Shown in pieces: positions 32,586-35,309 of a stretch of DNA of 35,309 nucleotides; positions within the stretch are counted from its first letter, which is position 1, and each line of letters starts with the position of its first letter. A program made the translations under genes and the position numbers. The notes under the pieces were generated by a model that ran no database searches, was not told where the DNA came from, and saw nothing but the letters and a program-made list of their open reading frames with translations. This DNA is from Nocardioides sp. IC4_145 (GTDB lineage: Bacteria; Actinomycetota; Actinomycetes; Propionibacteriales; Nocardioidaceae): NCBI RefSeq assembly GCF_011250565.1, contig NZ_JAANMS010000046.1, positions 1-35,309 on the forward strand, read 5' to 3'.

Positions 32586-33439
32586 GCCTTCCCCTCTCCC
32601 CGGTGGACCAGGTCGTACACCTCACGCTTCGGCACCCCGGCCAGCCGGGCCACCTCCACGATCGCCTCCTTGCGGCTCGTGCCCGCCGCCTCCCGCTCCG
32701 CGACCGCCGCCCGCAGGCTCGCCGGGTCGTCGCCGACGAGCGCCACGGGCACGGCACCGGCGACCACGACGGTCACCTCGCCGCGCACGCCGTCGGCCGC
32801 CCACACGACGAGGTCGGCGAGCGGGCCGCGGCGCACCTCCTCGTGGGTCTTGGTCAGCTCGCGGCACACCGCGGCCGGCCGGTCGTCGCCGAACGCCTCG
32901 GCCATCGCGACCAGCGCCGCCTCCGTGCGGTGCGGCGCCTCGAAGAACACCATCGTCCGCTCCTCGGCCGCGAGACCCGCCAAGCGCCGCGCCCGCTCGC
33001 CGGCCTTGCGCGGCAGGAAGCCCTCGAAGCAGAACCGGTCCACCGGCAGCCCCGACACAGCGAGCGCGGTCAGCACCGCCGACGGCCCCGGCACGGCGGT
33101 GACGTGGACGTCGTGCTCGACCGCGGCGGCGACCAGGCGGTAGCCGGGGTCGGAGACGCTCGGCATCCCCGCGTCGGTCACCAGAAGCACCCGCTCGCCG
33201 GCGAGCAGCGCGTCGAGCAGCTGCGGGGTCCGGGCGGTCTCGTTGCCCTCGAAGTACGACACGACGCGGCCGCCGACGCTGACGCCGAGGTCGGTGGTCA
33301 GCCGCTTGAGCCGGCGGGTGTCCTCCGCGGCCACCACGTCGGCGGTGGCCAGCTCGTCGGCGAGCCGCGGCGGCGCGTCGGCCACGCGTCCGATCGGGGT
33401 GGCGGCGAGGACGAGCACGCCGGTCGAGGGGCCGGTCAT
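32582..33439 (-). CDS. rsmI: 16S rRNA (cytidine1402-2'-O)-methyltransferase RsmI
   Basis: RsmI methylates the 2'-hydroxyl of C1402 in the ribosomal P site. The 285-residue tetrapyrrole methylase-fold protein has VLVLAATPIG at the N-terminus, then AAEDTRRLKRL, SYFEGNE and VTDAGMPSVSDPG. VPGPSAVLTALAVSGLP, FEGFLPRK and EAPHRT follow, all characteristic. A C-terminal helix pair ends KREVYDLVHRGEGK. ATG 33439 is the family start. It is first of the rsmI-hydrolase-tatD operon, divergent from the TspO-like gene. Confidence 0.96.
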   Translation of the reverse strand: MTGPSTGVLVLAATPIGRVADAPPRLADELATADVVAAEDTRRLKRLTTDLGVSVGGRVVSYFEGNETARTPQLLDALLAGERVLLVTDAGMPSVSDPGYRLVAAAVEHDVHVTAVPGPSAVLTALAVSGLPVDRFCFEGFLPRKAGERARRLAGLAAEERTMVFFEAPHRTEAALVAMAEAFGDDRPAAVCRELTKTHEEVRRGPLADLVVWAADGVRGEVTVVVAGAVPVALVGDDPASLRAAVAEREAAGTSRKEAIVEVARLAGVPKREVYDLVHRGEGKA

Positions 33440-33482
33440 GCGCCGATCATGGCAGGGCGGTGCGGACGGGTACCGGCCAGGC

Positions 33483-34340
33483 GTGCCCCCCTCCGACACC
33501 TCGACCTCCGCGCCCACCCGCACGGCGGCCACCCGCACCGACCTGGCTCGCCGCGTGACCGTGACCGTCGCGGCGGTCGCCTGCGTGACCGGCACCCTCG
33601 TCGGCACGGGTGTGGTCGGCACGCCGGTCGCCGACACCGCGGGCGGCGCGCTCTCCGACGACGCCACGCTGCTGGCCCCGGCCGGCCCCGCGTTCTCGAT
33701 CTGGTCGGTGATCTACGCCGGCCTGGCGGCGTACGCGATCTGGCAGTGGCTGCCCTCGCAGGCAGCGTCGTCGCGGATGCGCGCGACCGGGTGGCTGGCG
33801 GCCGCGTCGATGGTGCTGAACGCCGGCTGGTTGCTCGTCACCCAGCAGGACTGGGTCTGGGGCAGCGTCGTGGTGATCGTCGCGCTGCTGGCCGTGCTCG
33901 TCGAGCTGGTCCGCCGGCTCCACCGCGACCCGGCCACCTCGAAGGTCGAGCTCGTGGCCGTCGACGGGACGTTCGGGCTGTATCTCGGCTGGGTCGCCGT
34001 CGCGACCTGCGCGAACACCGCAGCTGCGCTCGCCTCCGACGACATCGCGCTGTCCACGCTGCCGTCGGCGCTGGTCGTCGTGCTGGTGGCGGCCGCCGGC
34101 GTGGGCATGTCCTGGGCGTTCGGCGGCCGGTGGGCCGTGGCGGCCGCGATCACGTGGGGCCTGGGCTGGCTCGCCTACGGCCGCGTCGCGGAGGAGCCCG
34201 ACTCCACCCCGGTGGCCGTCGTGGCTACCGTCGCCGCCGTGGTCGTCGTCCTCGCCGTTGTCGCGCTGCACCGTCGCTCCCCCGCTGCTTCCGGCTCCGC
34301 GGCCAGCACCCGGGACGCGTCCGCGGCGGCAGCCCGGTGA
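33483..34340 (+). CDS. TspO/MBR-like tryptophan-rich membrane protein
   Basis: The 285-residue protein has about six to seven hydrophobic segments, beginning with VTVTVAAVACVTGTLVGTGVV. AFSIWSVIYAGLAAYAIWQWLP, NAGWLLVTQQDW and GLYLGWVAVATCANTAAAL are typical of the actinobacterial TspO/MBR relatives. TspO binds porphyrins and related ligands; for this divergent branch the ligand is unproven. GTG 33483 is the likely start; an open frame further left runs into rsmI and is a shadow. It overlaps the next gene by 4 bases. Confidence 0.82.
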   Translation: MPPSDTSTSAPTRTAATRTDLARRVTVTVAAVACVTGTLVGTGVVGTPVADTAGGALSDDATLLAPAGPAFSIWSVIYAGLAAYAIWQWLPSQAASSRMRATGWLAAASMVLNAGWLLVTQQDWVWGSVVVIVALLAVLVELVRRLHRDPATSKVELVAVDGTFGLYLGWVAVATCANTAAALASDDIALSTLPSALVVVLVAAAGVGMSWAFGGRWAVAAAITWGLGWLAYGRVAEEPDSTPVAVVATVAAVVVVLAVVALHRRSPAASGSAASTRDASAAAAR

Positions 34341-34756
34341 CCAGCTGGTCGCCGGTCGCGTCCGGCCTGGCAGCGATGCCCGAGGCGCTCGCCGCGATGT
34401 GGGCTGAGCGCCACCTGTGCTCGTTGACGACGCTGCGCCCCGACGGCCGCCCACACGTCGTGCCGGTGGGCTGCGCGCTCGACCTCGAGCAGGACTGCGC
34501 CTGGGTCATCACCGGGCCGGACTCGCGCAAGGCGCGCAACCTGCTCGCCGCGCCCGGCCCGGTCGCCGTCTGCCAGGTCGACGGCGCCCGGTGGTCGACG
34601 CTGGAGGGCACCTCCGAGGTCACCGACCGCGCCGACGACGTGGCGCGCGCCGTCGAGCGCTATGCCGCCCGCTACCGCCAGCCGCGCGAGAACCCCCAGC
34701 GCGTGGCGCTGCGGATCTCCGTCGACCGGTTCCTGGGGTCGCGCGGGCTGTTCTGA
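34337..34756 (+). CDS. PPOX-class split-barrel protein (likely F420-dependent, Rv1155/Rv2074-like)
   Basis: The 139-residue single-domain split beta-barrel has HLCSLTTLRPDGRPHVVPVGCALD, then WVITGPDSRKARNLLAAPGPVAVCQVDG and WSTLEGTSEV. That is the order seen in F420-binding PPOX-class proteins of mycobacteria and relatives, such as biliverdin-reductase-like Rv2074. Lys in SRKARN is expected to contact cofactor phosphate. FMN rather than F420 is possible. GTG 34337 overlaps the TspO-like stop, so the pair is translationally coupled. If TspO binds tetrapyrroles, a bilin reductase partner would make sense; this is inference. Confidence 0.88.
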   Translation: MTSWSPVASGLAAMPEALAAMWAERHLCSLTTLRPDGRPHVVPVGCALDLEQDCAWVITGPDSRKARNLLAAPGPVAVCQVDGARWSTLEGTSEVTDRADDVARAVERYAARYRQPRENPQRVALRISVDRFLGSRGLF

Positions 34757-35282
34757 CCGGCGGCAGGTCGGTGCGCGTGCTCGACCAGCGCGGGTCGAAC
34801 CGGACCAGTCCCGCCACCGCCAGCGCCCCGAGCAGCAGCCCGGCGACGGAGACGTACGGCGACACGAGCGCCCAGCGCAGCAGCACGCCCTGGTAGCCGG
34901 TGAACGCCAGCCCCTCGTCCACCACCCGCGCCTCGACGGCACCACCGGGCTCGGGCGCCGGACCGCCGTACCGGTCGCTCACCTCGCCCTCCATCTCCAC
35001 CGTCAAGGTGGAGGAGTCGGTGGCGCTGCTGAGGTCGGGGTCGGTCCAGGTCCCGTCGCAGGTCTGCGGCCGGCCGGGCGGCGGGCCGGTGCGGCACTCG
35101 GCGTCGGCCGGCACCCGGACCGTCACGACGCGCTCGTCGGTCCACGCCGACGCGGTCCCGTGCATGAAGAACCACACCGGGGCGCCGAGCACCACCAGCG
35201 AGACGGCCACGACCAGCGACCAGAGGAGGGCGCGCACCAGGCGCGGGTGCTGGACCGGGTGCTGGGGCGGGCGGCGGGTCAC
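34620..35282 (-). CDS. Two-helix membrane protein of unknown function
   Basis: The 220-residue protein has a membrane helix near residues 18-40 (ALLWSLVVAVSLVVLGAPVWFF). An extracytoplasmic segment of about 100 residues follows, with Cys pairs around CRTGPPPGRPQTC, and then a second helix at about 141-163 (VSPYVSVAGLLLGALAVAGLV). A basic Arg-rich tail ends it. I do not recognise the family. The last 45 codons are antisense to the end of the split-barrel gene, so the stops overlap by 137 bases. The start is GTG 35282, with an alternative start beyond the window not excluded. Support is the convincing membrane topology and codon use before the tail. Confidence 0.72.
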   Translation of the reverse strand: MTRRPPQHPVQHPRLVRALLWSLVVAVSLVVLGAPVWFFMHGTASAWTDERVVTVRVPADAECRTGPPPGRPQTCDGTWTDPDLSSATDSSTLTVEMEGEVSDRYGGPAPEPGGAVEARVVDEGLAFTGYQGVLLRWALVSPYVSVAGLLLGALAVAGLVRFDPRWSSTRTDLPPVRTARATPGTGRRRSAAPRAGGSRAAGGSGRHSARRRAPRRRRGR

Positions 35283-35309
35283 GCCCGCATGGTGGCAGGG
35301 CTAGACGCC

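Overview
The window is very GC-rich chromosomal DNA from an actinobacterium. Coding is dense, start codons are often GTG, third positions are strongly G/C, and many genes overlap by the 4-base ATGA/GTGA pattern. Two conserved actinobacterial blocks are present: a miaB / miaA / dapF / hflX backbone, and rsmI / tatD / rpfB / rsmA / ispE / ABC-F. Together with a gluABCD glutamate transporter, an MSMEG_1061-type flavoprotein and an F420/FMN split-barrel protein, this points to Propionibacteriales, probably Nocardioides or a close relative (inference; no 16S gene is present). I see no phage, insertion sequence, CRISPR, tRNA or rRNA.

Layout. 25-3099 (+) is the end of a sugar-catabolism operon: an epimerase-like TIM barrel, a Gfo/Idh/MocA dehydrogenase and a second TIM-barrel isomerase/lyase-like protein. 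3251-6256 holds an SGNH hydrolase and hflX on the minus strand and a divergent P-loop kinase. 6365-8282 has a catalase convergent with a DUF2945 (TUDOR-like) protein, separated by a strong hairpin. 8332-16216 (mostly minus) carries an SDR, dapF, a PPOX flavoprotein, secreted gamma-glutamyltransferase, a RibD/DHFR-like reductase, an AraC-DinB fusion, a serine beta-lactamase-family protein and miaA. 16264-18013 (+) is a tightly coupled run of five tiny, acidic, apparently disordered proteins around a Nudix hydrolase. miaB (minus) then faces the gluABCD operon (+, 19655-22957).

22964-25778 contains DUF4442, a CsoR-family protein without the usual metal ligands, a glyoxalase-fold protein and tam, with a divergent MarR regulator and a clear operator between tam and marR. 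25780-30569 is the rpfB-rsmA-ispE-ABC-F unit, read right to left. Upstream of it is a 337-base non-coding stretch carrying a three-copy 22-base tandem repeat. 30907-33439 is the coupled trio rsmI, alpha/beta hydrolase, tatD. 33483-34756 (+) is a TspO-like membrane protein coupled to a split-barrel protein, and the last gene (minus) overlaps it antisense.

Two signals stand out as possibly undescribed. One is a family of long intergenic palindromes: two 70-base copies at 3163 and 23496 that match at 61 of 70 positions, and a more diverged 67-base relative at 12659. Each lies just 3' of a minus-strand gene. The other is the 16264-18013 operon of small acidic proteins coupled to a Nudix enzyme. 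Several genes also have a TANNNT element 6-8 bases before the start codon, which suggests leaderless mRNAs.
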